Positions 9,410-20,999 of a DNA stretch of 64,000 nt are shown here, piece by piece; the stretch's first letter is position 1; each line of letters starts with the position of its first letter. The notes under the pieces are model-generated. The model saw only the letters and a list, made by a program, of their open reading frames with translations, was not told the origin of the DNA and searched no databases. The translations under genes and the position numbers were made by a program. Location: contig JACGCK010000050.1 of the NCBI GenBank assembly GCA_014925825.1, forward strand, positions 62,001 through 126,000. Reading direction: 5' to 3'. The DNA comes from Pholiota molesta (Eukaryota > Basidiomycota > Agaricomycetes > Agaricales > Strophariaceae).

Positions 9410-10566
9410 TACAATGATCAATTTATTTCCGTTCGTACATATCCATAATAAGTAATTCTGTATAGGTACATCGTGTGCAAGTCTTTTGTGTGCGTGCTAC
9501 TTTAATTGCTCTTGTTGTATTCTGCAATTTTTTTTTTGACCGTCGGCGATTACTTAAAGGTCAAAGACAACGTCTTTGGCGCTCGATGGAATAAGGGACA
9601 AGGGATGTTCTTCGTACTGGTGAGAAGATTTACTCTCTCTTTGGATTGTGGAGGTCTTCACGGAGTTGAATTCGCTGAATAGATATTGTCGATAGGTAAG
9701 GTTGCGAATTGCTCGCGTTAAATAATGTCAGGGAGTCATGCCATCAGGTATAACGTACTGGAACCACGCTTCTTCCAATGATATCACTGAGCGGGATTTA
9801 CTGCGGTGACGAGTAGGATGACTGATGGTGTGCAGAACTGTTCATGGATTTGGTAGAAAATATCGAAGAGACTGCATAGTCTTTGTTGCAGTAAGCCTTT
9901 GATTGTACCCACTTTCCAACCAACCCACCTACTCAGTGTAATAAGTATTCTCACGAAACCTTGGAACGAATGAGCTATTTACTTGGAACAAAACAGCTGG
10001 ATTTAGATCTTGCACACCGTTCTATTTCTGCTATGAACATTGTATGTATGAGCACCCTACTTAATTCTTTTCATCATCGCTGTCGCGCCGTGGCACATGG
10101 CACATATCCCGCCAAGGCATCGACCGGCGTCATTAAGCGCCCTGCAATGTGCGAGACTACACATTCTCAATTGCAAACAGCGCCTGTGGAGAAAGCAGGC
10201 GTTCAATGTTATGCGGGACGAGGTATTATACTACTCTCAGTACCATCATAGTTGGATGACTGGGACCGGGGCTGTCTTTGATACATATATACACAGCAGT
10301 GCACCGTTTGGTGTGCATGTCATAATCTATCACAATGTTCGTGCTTGCTCGCTGCGAGGCACAAAAATAGATGCAGTATGTATTTTACATTACATTCCGG
10401 CAGTAGCGGAAAAACAAAGCTGTTCGTAAGTATGAGTAGTGTTGTAGGTGTACAGTCATAGGACAGCCCTTGAGGGATTAATAAGTTAAATGAGTCATGA
10501 GTTGTCGAAAGCATCGAGGAGAATAAATGTAGTGGATAAAGTAGCGATTAAGGATTGAGTAGACAT
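9410..10566. other. Intergenic, nothing recognised
   Basis: Only short ORFs without family resemblance. The stretch separates the duplicated F-box fragment from the convergent second F-box gene. Confidence 0.5.
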
Positions 10567-12102
10567 TTAGAAGTCAATTTTATACATCGATATGTCGCGA
10601 GTGTGCTCGACAGTGACCGACTGGAGCTCATCGTGAGCGTTACGTGTGAATGAATAGACAGTGTACTCTAGTTCGGTGTAGGGCGGCCTGCGCGCGATGA
10701 CATGTTTGAGATTTAGACATTTGCTGGCGATGGGGAGGAAGAACTCCCGAGGGGAGTGTCCGATATATATCAAAGATAGATGCGGGAGGGAGATCGTTTC
10801 AAGATGCTCGAACATCTCGAACATCATTTTGAATGTATCCTAATAATAAAGGAGATCTATCAGCGGGCACGACGGGATTTGCGAAAGTCAGCGACTCACA
10901 GCGTGCATCGGCCAGAGGCGGCCATGCCACCTGGTAACCCCGGGGCACATATCAGAGAAGCGGTCCATTAAGTTCCTCTCTGTGACCGCGGTTGCATTGG
11001 TGGGCATCCGGTGGTCCAACCGCACGGTGCTAAATTCGAGTCGCAGACTCTGCAGCCCCAATAACTTCTGCGGTGTATTCGTGCCAGCCGTCTTCACCGC
11101 GTCAAGCATCTCGTCGACCTCGTTGAACATGCCTCCAACGTCTGCCCAGCAGTACAGGGACAGCGAGGTAATTTCGAATAACGATAGGACCTGGCGCCGT
11201 GCCATCACAGCTACGTTCTCCGGGAATCCTTCGAACGTCTGTAGATGAGGAAGAGAGTCGGCGTGGAGGAGGTTTTCGCGCAGCTGGAAAAACATGTCGT
11301 TGGATCTCTTTCTTCCTAAAGAGAGATGCTCGATTAAGCTGTGCGCCAGGATGAATTCGGTGATCGCGATATTCGTCCGCTCCTGGGTGTTGGTCTGTAT
11401 CAGGGAGCCGAGCTCTAGAGACGAGAGGTGGGGAAAGCGGAGTCCCAGAAAGTGGTCGTAGGGCTGGCCGGTCCTGTGCACCACCATGCCTTTGAACGAG
11501 ATCTGCGTGAGCGACCCGATCGAGGCCGTCATCATCGGCGTCACTTTGAGGTCTACAGTCGCTAGAAAGGGTGAGGAAATGAGAAGGATAGCACGGAAAA
11601 CGGGCGCCAGACGCACCGAGCGAGCTCTGCCACGTAACGCACTTCAGGCCCGCCAGCTCGAAGCCGCTCTCCGGGAACTTCACAGCCCCTGGTCGGTAGG
11701 TGAAGCTCACCAGCTTGGGGCAATGCTTCTGCAGTGTCGTGTTAAAAATACCCTGATCTTCCGGACGGGCGAATGGGAACCCTCGAAGCTCCAAGGACCG
11801 CAAATTCACCGAGTGAAGAAAGAAATCGGGACGAATCCATGGAAGGTCTCCTTGAGGCGGCACTGTCGTCAAAACAGCATTTGAAATCCTGACCGCAACG
11901 GTGGGCTCCCGGCCAATAAGGTTAGAGTGTGTTGGATATGTGGCTGGTCGCTACTCAGGTTGATGCTTTGATAGAGGAGAAGCCGTGCGACGTCTGCACA
12001 TGCGCTGCAAACAAATATGAGACTCTGGAGGTCCTGGCGAGTCAAATACGAGAAGGTCTCTTCTAAAAGTTCGGTGGGAAGATCGACCAGAGTCGAGACC
12101 AT
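10567..12102 (-). CDS. F-box/LRR-type protein, 3 exons, one frame break
   Basis: ATG 12102 begins an F-box, LVDLPTELLEETFSYLTR (about residues 4-21), followed by LIFVCSACADVARLLLYQSI. Leucine-rich strands follow (LRSLELRGFPF, FPHLSSLELGSL, ITSLSLYCW, LETISLPHLSLIYIG). Exons are 11617-12102, 10900-11561 and 10567-10839, with donors GTGCGT and GTGAGT and acceptors CTAG and TTAG. Their sum is 1421 nt, one base short of an open frame. The break is near 11925, where TLTLL is in one frame and REPTVAVRISNAVL in another. The expected product is about 474 residues, probably an SCF substrate adaptor. This F-box/LRR type is expanded in mushroom-forming fungi. Confidence 0.75.
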
Positions 12103-13054
12103 CCCAAAACAAGATCGACTGCTGCTAACTGGATTGGTGTGGTGTGCTGGAAGCGACGTAAAACGGCCTTGTTGTCTCTTCTGACAGCAGTCAAGGGCGA
12201 AGATTTCCGAACAATCCGGGAATCAAGCCACCAAACCTGGAAAGAATTGAAGAAGTGTGAGTAGAAACTAGAGGACTTTACTCGTACTAAGCCCTTGACC
12301 TAGAAAACGAGGAGATGAAGGTAAGAGAAAAGGAGTTTGGCGCCAATTGTTGCGCCCAAGGACGTTTTTGACGCCCAGGGCGGAGGGCCCATGTCAGCAC
12401 ACGTATGCGAGGATGAAGCACAGTTGCCTGTTATTGATGTACATCACCAGTCATATCCACTCATCTGCATAAAAAGCTTCCAGTAGTCGCTGATAGTTGG
12501 CAGTTGAGGCGAAACAATTGAAGGAGAACATTGGAGATCTCTGTTTCGGGTGTCGACTCTGGCGGTGGCGGTACTGTTCTTTGATCAAAAGATTTTTTTC
12601 TCTTACGCAGGTTCGAATGGTGTGCAGTTATGATACCAGGGTAGGCGACGGAACTCATGCACGCATTGCTACGCAGTTATGTAGAGAAGCACGTCTTCCT
12701 TGCAGCTTGTTTTCGTAAAATCGTTCCCAGGTTCATGTCAACAACACGGCAATTTCATTTTCGACCAATTGAAATGCCGCGGAGTTGTAATGAAAAACGT
12801 TTATGTAAGCGGGCTCGTGAAACAGGCGTTCGGTTACTTGTGAAACCCGACCCGACTCATCGAGCCGATAAGATTACACAACGAAGCGATAAGATAAGAA
12901 ACGGCAGTAGACCCCTAATAGCCCCTTCCCCGACGCGAGAACTTGTCACAACATCGCTCAGTTGAGAATCCAAATATGTATAGCAACAGATAATATCACC
13001 AAAACAACACAAGTACATCATTGATTTATTCGTTTGATACATTCAAAAGCATGC
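12103..13054. other. Intergenic, nothing recognised
   Basis: Holds the upstream region of the F-box gene and the region downstream of the superoxide dismutase gene. Short ORFs present do not look coding. Confidence 0.5.
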
Positions 13055-13826
13055 TCAGAGCTTCGAGGAGCCAACAGCTTCAACATAGCGCGCTTCAGCT
13101 TCCTCGAAGTTGATAACGTTCCAGATTGCGGCGAGATACTATGTCTCAACATTAGAACATTTATAATATGTCGGAAGGCATCCACTTACATCAGCCTTAA
13201 CGTTCTTGTATTGGAGGTAGAAAGCATGTTCCCAGATATCGACACCAATGATCGGGGCGTGGGTCAGGAGAGGATCCTGGTTAGCGGTGGTCGTGATTTC
13301 AAGGATCTTGGTAGTAGGGTTTACTCCCTGTATGTAAATGAAACATAAATCACAATGTTCGTCAAAAAGATAATTGTGAAACTTACGAGCCAGCCCCATC
13401 CAGATCCCTGGATACCAGCGGTGGTGGCATTGAATTCCTTCTTCAAGTTATCAAGAGATCCAAAGGTCTTGTCAATGGCGCTCTTGAGAGGTCCGTCCTT
13501 AAGCACACCGCCAGTGCCCTTGTTAACAGCGGCGGAGGGCGCGAGGTTCTTCCAGAAAAGAGAGTGGTTGATATGTCCTAGTATGTATTAGTATTCGCGC
13601 GTTTTCAACTAATATGATTACTACCTCCCCCGTTGAACTTGAGGGCAGCCTGGAGCGCGATTCTCTCCTTGGGAGTGGACGCTTTGGCGTAGGCACCTTC
13701 AGCAGCGTTCAAGGCATTGACGTATGTCTGATGGTGCTTAGTATGGTGGAGAGTCATGATCTCCTGGGAGATGTAAGGCTCGAGAGCATCATAGGCGTAG
13801 GGAAGAGGGGGGAGCGTGTTGGACAT
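13055..13826 (-). CDS. Mn superoxide dismutase, cytosolic type, 4 exons
   Basis: Exons 13625-13826, 13387-13577, 13190-13327 and 13055-13138 join to a 204-residue protein with no break. It starts directly with the mature-type sequence [19 protein letters not shown], so no mitochondrial targeting peptide is visible and a cytosolic location is inferred. Metal ligands fall in [12 protein letters not shown] (first His), [12 protein letters not shown] (second His) and the DIWEHAFY signature (Asp and His). All introns are 48-63 nt with GT..AG ends. The enzyme converts superoxide to hydrogen peroxide and oxygen. It faces a possible small gene starting at 14042 across 215 bp. Confidence 0.93.
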
Positions 13827-14041
13827 TTTGGAGGTCTGCTGAGACGATTGTGGGTGGCTGGAGATAGAGGCGCATCTCGCCGGCTGTCTAGTTATCGATG
13901 AGATTACGTGACGTCACGACACGTGATTGATTACATTGACCCAAATGTTCCACTTCATGCATCAGTGCATCACTTTGTCTTACAACCTTTCTGAAATCCC
14001 ATGGCCTAGTCTCTAGCGTAAACCAAGCGTAAACTCTGAAA

Positions 14042-14664
14042 ATGATTGTTCGACCACTTCAAGCCGCTCTAAATCGAGGCCAGGTTCTTTCAATACAGCA
14101 GTTTAAAGGTACCATTTATGTTGACTTGTCGTCGCAAAGCTCCCCCGATTTTGTAGGGACCGCGGAATCATCTAGATTTTTCCATATTGCGCGATACAAG
14201 CTTCTCTCAACCTCTTAACTAAAATACTGAAAAAGCTGCTCTGATTGATAATCTTGTGATAAAACTTTGTCCGCTTATCAAGACACATTACTGATCAGCA
14301 TCTGGATCATCTGATCTGACCGTCGTTAGTAGGTTTATACTTGTTCTCGTCTAACCTTCAATATTCAGTATTCAGCGCTTCAGCGCTAAGCGCTCAGCTA
14401 AAAAGAGTTTTCGACCCTTTGGTATTTTATCCGGCACAAACTCACCTTGGATTCACTCAAACTGTCACCAAATAATCTTGGGATAATCTCACAATACTAT
14501 TCACAGGCACAGACTCTCTAGTCTTAACACAGGAATACGGGGGCAGGCTCGTAGTCTCGACTGCAGACGATGTGGACGAATATGGCTTGCAGCCAGCGGG
14601 GTATTCTTACACAGTGGGCAAAATCTGCCTCGTCCGACCTAACAACCGAGATAACGTCGGTTGA
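14042..14664 (+). CDS. Possible two-exon small hypothetical gene (74 aa)
   Basis: Exon 1 (14042-14108) encodes MIVRPLQAALNRGQVLSIQQ and is followed by a donor GTACCA. Exon 2 (14507-14664) starts after TTCACAG and encodes an in-frame 52-residue stretch (LVLTQEYGGRLVVST, YSYTVGKICLVRP) ending in TGA. The two exons total 225 nt and stay in frame. The 398-nt intron is long for this window, so another exon may be missed. No family is recognised. Support rests only on consistent splicing and the coding look of exon 2. Confidence 0.35.
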
Positions 14665-14918
14665 ATTCAAACCGAAGCAAGATTTGCCCGTGGTGTTACT
14701 AACAGATTTGGAAAAATGGTATGTTATTTGAACTTATTTCATATTACTAACTACCCAGAGCCCCCATGGTGGCTGGGTTCGAGTCTACCAGGCTCGATAT
14801 TTCGTACAAAATTGTACGAACTCACCACCTTCGTCTGACTAAAGTAAGATGCCATAACTATTTCTATGTATGCACCTCTTATCGACTGGTTCGTCCCTGT
14901 TTTCTCTCAAGGCTAAGG

Positions 14919-14924
14919 TATAAA
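14919..14924 (+). promoter_or_regulatory. TATA box of the Gfo/Idh/MocA gene
   Basis: TATAAA sits 62-67 bp upstream of ATG 14986, in an AT-rich promoter followed by a pyrimidine-rich leader. Confidence 0.5.
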
Positions 14925-14985
14925 ACTTGTTTAAGACTCCACCCTCCTTGCCATTCATCTTCAACAACATTATTTCGTCTCTCTA

Positions 14986-16286
14986 ATGTCTCAACCTATC
15001 AAAGTCGGCTTCATCGGGCTCTCCGCGACTGGGTGGGCAGCCACCGCGTTAGGGCCGTCCCTACTCCAATTTTCGCTTCAGAGCAAATATAAACTCGCCG
15101 CAATCTCCACCACCTCCGAAGAGTCTGCCAAGGCTTCTGTGGCGAAGCACTCCAGTCAAGCTGGATATGCCATAAAGCCATACCACGGGGACAGCGCCCA
15201 TATCGCCTCCGATCCAGACGTCGACCTCGTCGTTGTATCGGTCAAGGCGATGATGCACAAGCAGGTCGTTCTGCCTGTCATCGAGGAGAAGAAGAATTTT
15301 TTCCTCGAGTGGCCCGCCGGCACAGGCCTGAAGGATACGCTTGAGATTGCGGAGGCTGCGCATCGGAATGGTGTGAAATCTATTGTTGGTCTTCAAGCCC
15401 GTAATTCGCCCGTGATCAAGAAGGTATGTCGTCCCAATTATAAATATGCGAGTTGGGTCTCATAAGCTCACTGGCCTTGAGGTGAAAGAGTTAATTACAT
15501 CTGGAGCTATTGGCACTATCCGATCAACCACTTTCGTATGCAATTTCTTCAATCGAAAGTACTAATCCGATACCAAACTAACTTTTGTTTGAATTTTTTT
15601 TAGGTTGGTTACATCGCTCGCGAAGCGCATCTTTGGTCACCTGTAATTTCCTCGCAATCAGTCTATTCGCTGAAGAAAGAAAACGGTACGCCATACTTAT
15701 CAACCGCGTCAAGCTACATGATCGATTACATTGTTTAACCTTGGCAGGTGTCACTATGTTAAGTATCGCCGGAGGGCATCAGCTAGACCCACTAACATTC
15801 ATCCTCGGTGATTTTGCGACCATCAACGCCACGGCTGCGACGATATACCCCACCGCAACTGTCGTTGATGCTAACGGAAACCCGACAGGCGAAACAATCC
15901 CTGCCACCTCTCCTGATCACTACACCATTTCCGGACTACTCAAATCAGGCGCTCTAGCCACTATCGTCTGGCATACTGGGTACAAGAATGCGCCAGGGCG
16001 GAAGCAACTTCGCTGGGAGATCGAAGGCGAGGAAGGCTCGATCAGATTAGAGTCCGACGCGACGGTGTTCATGAACGTCCATAATCCGACGTTGTATCTG
16101 AATAGTGAACGGGTTGAAGTCGCGGGGACGGACTCGGAGGTTATGGGCATTCTTGGGGGCGCTTGGGAAGCGTACGCGGATGGAATAGAGGGGCAGTATG
16201 CTACCATTGACGATGCGGTCAAGAACCATCGTATTTTGGATGCTGTTGAGAGGAGCTTGGTGGAGGGGAAGACTATCGTACTGTAG
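14986..16286 (+). CDS. Gfo/Idh/MocA-family oxidoreductase, Gal80-like, 4 exons
   Basis: Exons 14986-15423, 15482-15535, 15604-15685 and 15748-16286 join to 370 residues without a break. The N-terminal Rossmann fold starts IKVGFIGLSATGWAA (residues 5-19), followed by DPDVDLVVVSVK and FLEWPAGTGL. The EWP triad is typical of the Gal80-like branch, where other dehydrogenases of the family have EKP. The C-terminal half has the substrate-binding/oligomer fold, including GGHQLDPLTFILGDF and QLRWEIEGEEGSIRL. The reaction is likely NAD(P)-dependent oxidation or reduction of a sugar-like substrate, but the natural substrate cannot be told from sequence. The Gal80 regulatory role is known only in yeasts with Gal4, so an enzymatic role is more likely here. 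Confidence 0.88.
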
Positions 16287-16789
16287 GAGCCCGCAAGATA
16301 AATGGATATTCATGAGATGTATGAATTTGCTGAATGGAAGCCATTCTGACTGTTTTCAAATAGCCGCCAGTGCCAAGATGCCGATGGGGCCGAGCGCTTA
16401 TTCGATTTCAACATTTGCCTCCGTTGACAGGGTCGCAAAGAACAAGGCGCCGTCATTGTTCTATCTGTGCATAAAAGTGCTCTACAAATATGTGTACCAC
16501 AATCCCATTATTCTGTGCCTGTTACGCAATCTGACGCTGTTTGGAAGGATTTAGCACTTGGATTCGCCTCCTTTGGTCCAATGTGAATTATCATTCTAAA
16601 TTGTCGTGAGGCAATGAAACAAGGCCATGAGCCTTGTTAAGCTTTCCTGCGCTCAAAATGCGATCGAATACCATTGAGTAATTTGAACGGGGCTTGGAGG
16701 CTGACAACTGCCTTTTCATCCCCGCTGCTGTTCTCCACCCTCTTACAATCACACTCACAATCGTACTTCGCTCTATATCACCCAACAAG
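16287..16789. other. Intergenic, promoter region of the secreted-protein gene
   Basis: No ORF with coding character. A pyrimidine-rich stretch precedes the ATG at 16790. Confidence 0.5.
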
Positions 16790-17337
16790 ATGCGAATCTC
16801 AACCCTTGGTCTACTGTGTCTCTCTTCTGTTGTTCTCCCTTCTCTGTCTCTCCCACAAGGGACTATAGCGTACACAGAAAGCCTGAACTGCACATTCTCC
16901 TGCCCGGAGGCTGACATGTTCTCTCGGCCACTGGTGAGACGCCCCGACGCAGTCGGATATGATTCATTTTACTCAATATTTCAATGCATGTGAGTAGTTT
17001 ACTTTATGAATTTGTCGTAGATCTAACATACACGGTGCTCTACCAGATATCTCACACCAGGAGAACAATCACCGACGCATAAATGTACATATGACAAGGT
17101 ACGCCGTGATGTAAATGCGATTTAGATAGCGCACGAATGCTGAATATGACCCTGGTATAGGCTTCTGGAAAGCAACGCCTGAGTTATATTGGTGATGGAT
17201 GTCCACCAACCGCCGTTCCATGCCTGAAGGAGGGAAATGCGAGGCCACCAATGTTCTCCAACCAAGAGAAGGACGAAGTACCGCCTTGGGTCGAAGTGGC
17301 CCGATATCTTATGTATCTCAAGGAGCATAAACCTTGA
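16790..17337 (+). CDS. Small secreted cysteine-rich protein (142 aa), 3 exons
   Basis: Exons 16790-16989, 17047-17098 and 17161-17337 total 429 nt with clean GT..AG introns (57 and 62 nt). The product starts with a signal peptide (MRISTLGLLCLSSVVLP..), and the mature part has six cysteines in the order NC, SCP, QC, KCTY, GCPP, PC. The spacing resembles a short secreted family widespread in Agaricomycetes, whose members have CPxxD near the start and a YxxxxGxxxxxGxGCP segment. Function is unknown in that family; an effector, toxin or surface role cannot be inferred. No transmembrane segment is visible after the signal peptide. Confidence 0.75.
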
Positions 17338-17506
17338 ATATTAGCACAGCGATGCGATATTTACAACGATATGTTCCGAATGTAACATTCGATAGAGCAC
17401 TGGCACACTGGAACATATAAAATTCTTCGGATTGCAAGCCATGGCAGCTGAAAAGTTACAAGTACGCGAGAAATTGATTTTCATCGACAGCGTGCCCTGA
17501 TGGTAC

Positions 17507-19115
17507 CTATGCCTTTTCAATTACGAAAAGCTTTCGGGATATCAGTAGGGGAGCAACGATCAGAACAATGTTTCAACGTACCTCTCCACTCGAATCACTA
17601 CTAACATAAAGGCGTCCATCGGCTCCGAATGCCAGACCTACCGGACGGATGCAACTTCCGGGGCAAGTGTTGAGATTCGTCGCTTGGACGATAAAGGAAT
17701 ACCCCAAAGAGTCGCTGGTTTGTAGAGGCAGAGGGTACGAGAATCTGTTTGAGATGTTAGATACAAAGATGCTGGGCGTGGATCATGAATTGTGCAGCTA
17801 CTCACTGGACGACTCCGTATCCTGTAGGGGGAACCCTATTGAAGGAACCATGGAACGAAACAAACGCATGTCCAAGCAAAGAAGATGGAATGGACTTGGA
17901 TGCGATCCCGCTTGAGGTCGGCTTCGTACGTTCGTAGAACTTGATATCTAATGGAACAGAATGCGCCTTGAAAAAAGAGATTATTATTGAATGAAGCTAG
18001 TAGATATTATCATGTTTGCAACCACGTACCTGGAAGCTCAAAATTGGAGGATGATTATTAGCAACCTGGTGACAAAAAGCATCGTTCTTGGTGGGATCGA
18101 GCTCCAAACTAAATTGGAACCCCCGAGGCTTATTGACAAACTCTGGATTACCAATTGGATCGGCGAGTGGATTCCAAAGAGTGGTGCAATCAGGGAAGCC
18201 ATAGGTGCTGGGCTGCGATGATGCGACAGCGGAGGGCTCCGTTGGATATGCGACGAATTCGAGCTCGTCCGCGGGATTATCGTTGACGAATGCAGAGGTG
18301 AGATTCGCCAACCCGTCGATGGAGGCGCCGTTCTCGACTACTAGTAATGATTTCGACCCGACTGAAAGAGTTGGTGAAGTTGGGAACGCGAAACCGGCAG
18401 GATTTCGTATCCCAAATGCTAAAATCTGACCGTTGGCCCATTGCAAAGGTGCTGGAGGAGAAAGAGATGGGTGGATGGGAGGAAGAATGAATCTCCGGAT
18501 CTGGGACCGCCCCGAGGTGGGATCTCTGGCTGTGGTATCGATATTGGTCAAAGGACCGCTTGCTATTAATAAAGCGATTGTCTTTCCCGAGGCATCTGTT
18601 TCCAACTGGAGTGTGTGGGTTGTAAGATCTAGAGCGAGAATTTAAAGTAGAGATATAATGGGAAGTTGCTGGGTATACATACCTCCATCACCTGGGATGC
18701 CAGTCACAATGGAAAACGGAGGGATATTTGATGCGACGGATTTGGTGGTCGCGTCATACTTATAGACGAAAGTGTCGGTCGCCGAGCTAACATAGAGCTT
18801 GTCTCCGTCGACTTGAATTCCTTGCGTGAATCCCGTATTTTGGATGACGACAGTGCGTTCCCAACCCGAGCTGGGTGTAGAGGTAGGGCTGAAGGCAGTG
18901 ACTCCATATCCGCGTTCGACAACGAGCAGGTTCTGCTGGTCGTCAAAGGTTATTCCACGCGGAGTTGTGAGATTCGAAAAGAGGACATTAGCAGCAAGTC
19001 CTGTCGCAACGGTGACTGGCGATTTGAATGGAACACCCAGGGGCTGAAAGGTTGACCCCCAAACCGCGACAGGTATGAAGAGGGATAGAAGGATAGTAGA
19101 GTGACGGAGGAACAT
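17507..19115 (-). CDS. Secreted PQQ-dependent sugar dehydrogenase-like protein, 5 exons
   Basis: Exons 18683-19115, 18030-18628, 17806-17966, 17582-17744 and 17507-17530 join to 459 residues in frame. A signal peptide (MFLRHSTILLSLFIPVAVWG) is followed by a beta-propeller of the soluble PQQ glucose/sorbosone dehydrogenase type. Landmarks are LTTPRGITFDDQQNLLVVERG, SIVTGIPGDG, FGIRNPAGFAF, HAFVSFHGSFNR and GLAFGADGRLYVSSDSSGE. The last exon is only 24 nt and gives the expected ending LFVIEKA. Secreted fungal relatives (AA12 family) oxidise sugars using PQQ and can supply electrons to other enzymes. No cytochrome b or CBM1 domain is attached here, so this is a stand-alone propeller. Confidence 0.85.
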
Positions 19116-20050
19116 GGCGGTGTTCCTTACCGTTACATCTGGCTACAGAATAACAATTTAAGAGACAATACGACGGACAAATGCCACGAAACGTACAATC
19201 TTGATGTCCACGGGTCAAGTCGACAGAATGTTATTGTCATTGATTGCTGTCAATTTTGAATAATACTTAGGTAGCCGCACTGAGAAAGAAAGGATCAGTA
19301 GAAAATAGTCTAGGGCATCTGTCTAAATACGCATGAGAAGATAGAGTGATGTTAGCAAATGTTCGCATGGTTTTGAAGATCAACGAGCTTACTTTAGGGA
19401 GCACGCGAGGAACCTTGGGAGTAGTAAGGATTTTCTCAGGCTGCGTAAAAAGTTACTTGTAACGCCTAACATGCTAACTTGTGCACCAGCCAAATGCCGA
19501 GATGCCGCACGCTGTAAAATGTAACTAACATATTCCCACACATGTAGCTCACATATGACATGTGCGTCCTCTGTATACAAATGTGGGATGGGCATATCAA
19601 TGCGCACGCACAGCGGAGTGGTACCTTCATTCCAAATAATACATGTATATTGCTATCAAGTCAAATTATTACGATTTAAAACCATTATCACGGACATAAT
19701 GCCTTTCCGACGCCCTCAGTGGTAAAATATTCATCTTGGGGAGGAGGAGACTATGTCTGCAAAATAGGAATATGATCTATATTAGCCCAAAATAAAATGT
19801 AATGAACAGATATTTGTAAGATAGCGCTGGGAATACACTTAAAAATGCTTTATATACAAAATTTCACACAGAAAACACCCAAAGTACATTGGGTGACCAG
19901 GAGAACCTGTTCTAACTTTTGAAGGGCGAGTCAGAACACCCCCATTCTTTCCAAGTCGTTTTATAATAGGTAATGGTAGCTGGATATAATTTTACAAGCC
20001 AATACAGCTTTTTTTACCGTACTTATCGCTCATTTAAGTGTTTTTGAAGT
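19116..20050. other. Intergenic, AT-rich, nothing recognised
   Basis: Upstream of the PQQ dehydrogenase gene. Base composition becomes AT-rich toward the repeats at 20051. Confidence 0.5.
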
Positions 20051-20223
20051 GAAGAAAGGCTATAATAGCAATTAGTAGCACATTTTACAGTTACTAAATA
20101 GTTTTCCCCCATTCTATACTACTACTAGCTTGTATATACACTCTTTATATACCGCTTTGTTATGACCTACAGATTTCGCGCGCTCAATACGTCTCAACAC
20201 CAGCCAAAAGTCGAGTTCCCACG
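20051..20223 (+). repeat. Tandem repeat unit 1 (173 bp)
   Basis: Matches 20235-20407 at offset 184 with scattered substitutions. Shared blocks include AGTTTTCCCCCATTCTATAC and AAAAGTCGAGTTCCCACG. Confidence 0.75.
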
Positions 20224-20234
20224 CTACAGTAAGG

Positions 20235-20407
20235 GAAGAAAGGGTATAATAGCCATTATTAGGGCGGTTGACAGTTATTAAGTAGTTTTCCCCCATTCTA
20301 TACTACTAATAGACTGTATATACACTCTTTATATACCACTCTGTTATGAGCTACAGATTTCGCGCACTCAATACGTCTCAATGCCTGCCAAAAGTCGAGT
20401 TCCCACG
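20235..20407 (+). repeat. Tandem repeat unit 2 (173 bp)
   Basis: Second copy of the 173-bp unit, separated by an 11-bp spacer from the first. It lies just outside the short-repeat array that flanks the MULE-like gene. Confidence 0.75.
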
Positions 20408-20683
20408 ATATCAAATGCCGGATGGTGGGGCTGTAGCAAGAGGCATGTACGGCTAAGGTGTAAAATTGGTATCTACAGATAGCTACAGCTGAGTAGAGTA
20501 CAGCTATGTAGTTTTCTAATTTTTCTGATGAGTTGTGTCTAGGATATGAGGCCAACATTGTTTCTGTGCGACAATGTGGCTGTGTTTTCACTGCAGGTTT
20601 GCTGGCAAAAAGCTACGATTAATGCGAATGCAACCGTGTAGCGTTGGCCCAGCATAGCTGTATGTTATCACAGTCAATATTCA

Positions 20684-20862
20684 TATAACATATAGGTAAC
20701 ATATAAGTAACATGTAGCTACCGTACACCAACCGTATACTAACATGTAGGTAACATGTACCAACCGTACACTAACATGTAGGTAACATGTAGCTACCGTA
20801 CACTAACATGTAGGCTAACATGTATTAGTTAACATGTAGCTAACATGTAGGTAGCATATAGC
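20684..20862. repeat. Left array of AACATGTAG-type short repeats
   Basis: At least ten near-copies of TAACATGTAGG/TAACATGTAGCTACC/CCGTACACTAACATG words occur within 180 bp. Many are self-complementary (ACATGT), so they can pair with one another. It resembles a subterminal repeat zone of a DNA transposon. Confidence 0.7.
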
Positions 20863-20999
20863 CAACTTACACCAATGCACACTCAGGCTTTGCGCGTGTG
20901 AGTCTGCGTGTGGAAATACTCTGAACGCAGACACACATTAATGTGCAGCGTTCCACGGTATAAATCTACTATTCAATACATACTGCTTGTAGACTACAT

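Noticed and set aside
14765..14810. tRNA-like GGTTCGAGTCTACC segment
   Set aside because: It looks like a T-loop, but no cloverleaf with acceptor and anticodon stems could be built around it.
17456..17506. Alternative last exon of the PQQ dehydrogenase ending ENQFLAYL
   Set aside because: The acceptor before CTTTTCGTAATT gives LFVIEKA, the usual end of the propeller family, and keeps the total length divisible by three.
20684..20862. CRISPR-like or regular satellite array
   Set aside because: Repeat words are short, of variable spacing and order, without unique spacers, and the genome is eukaryotic.
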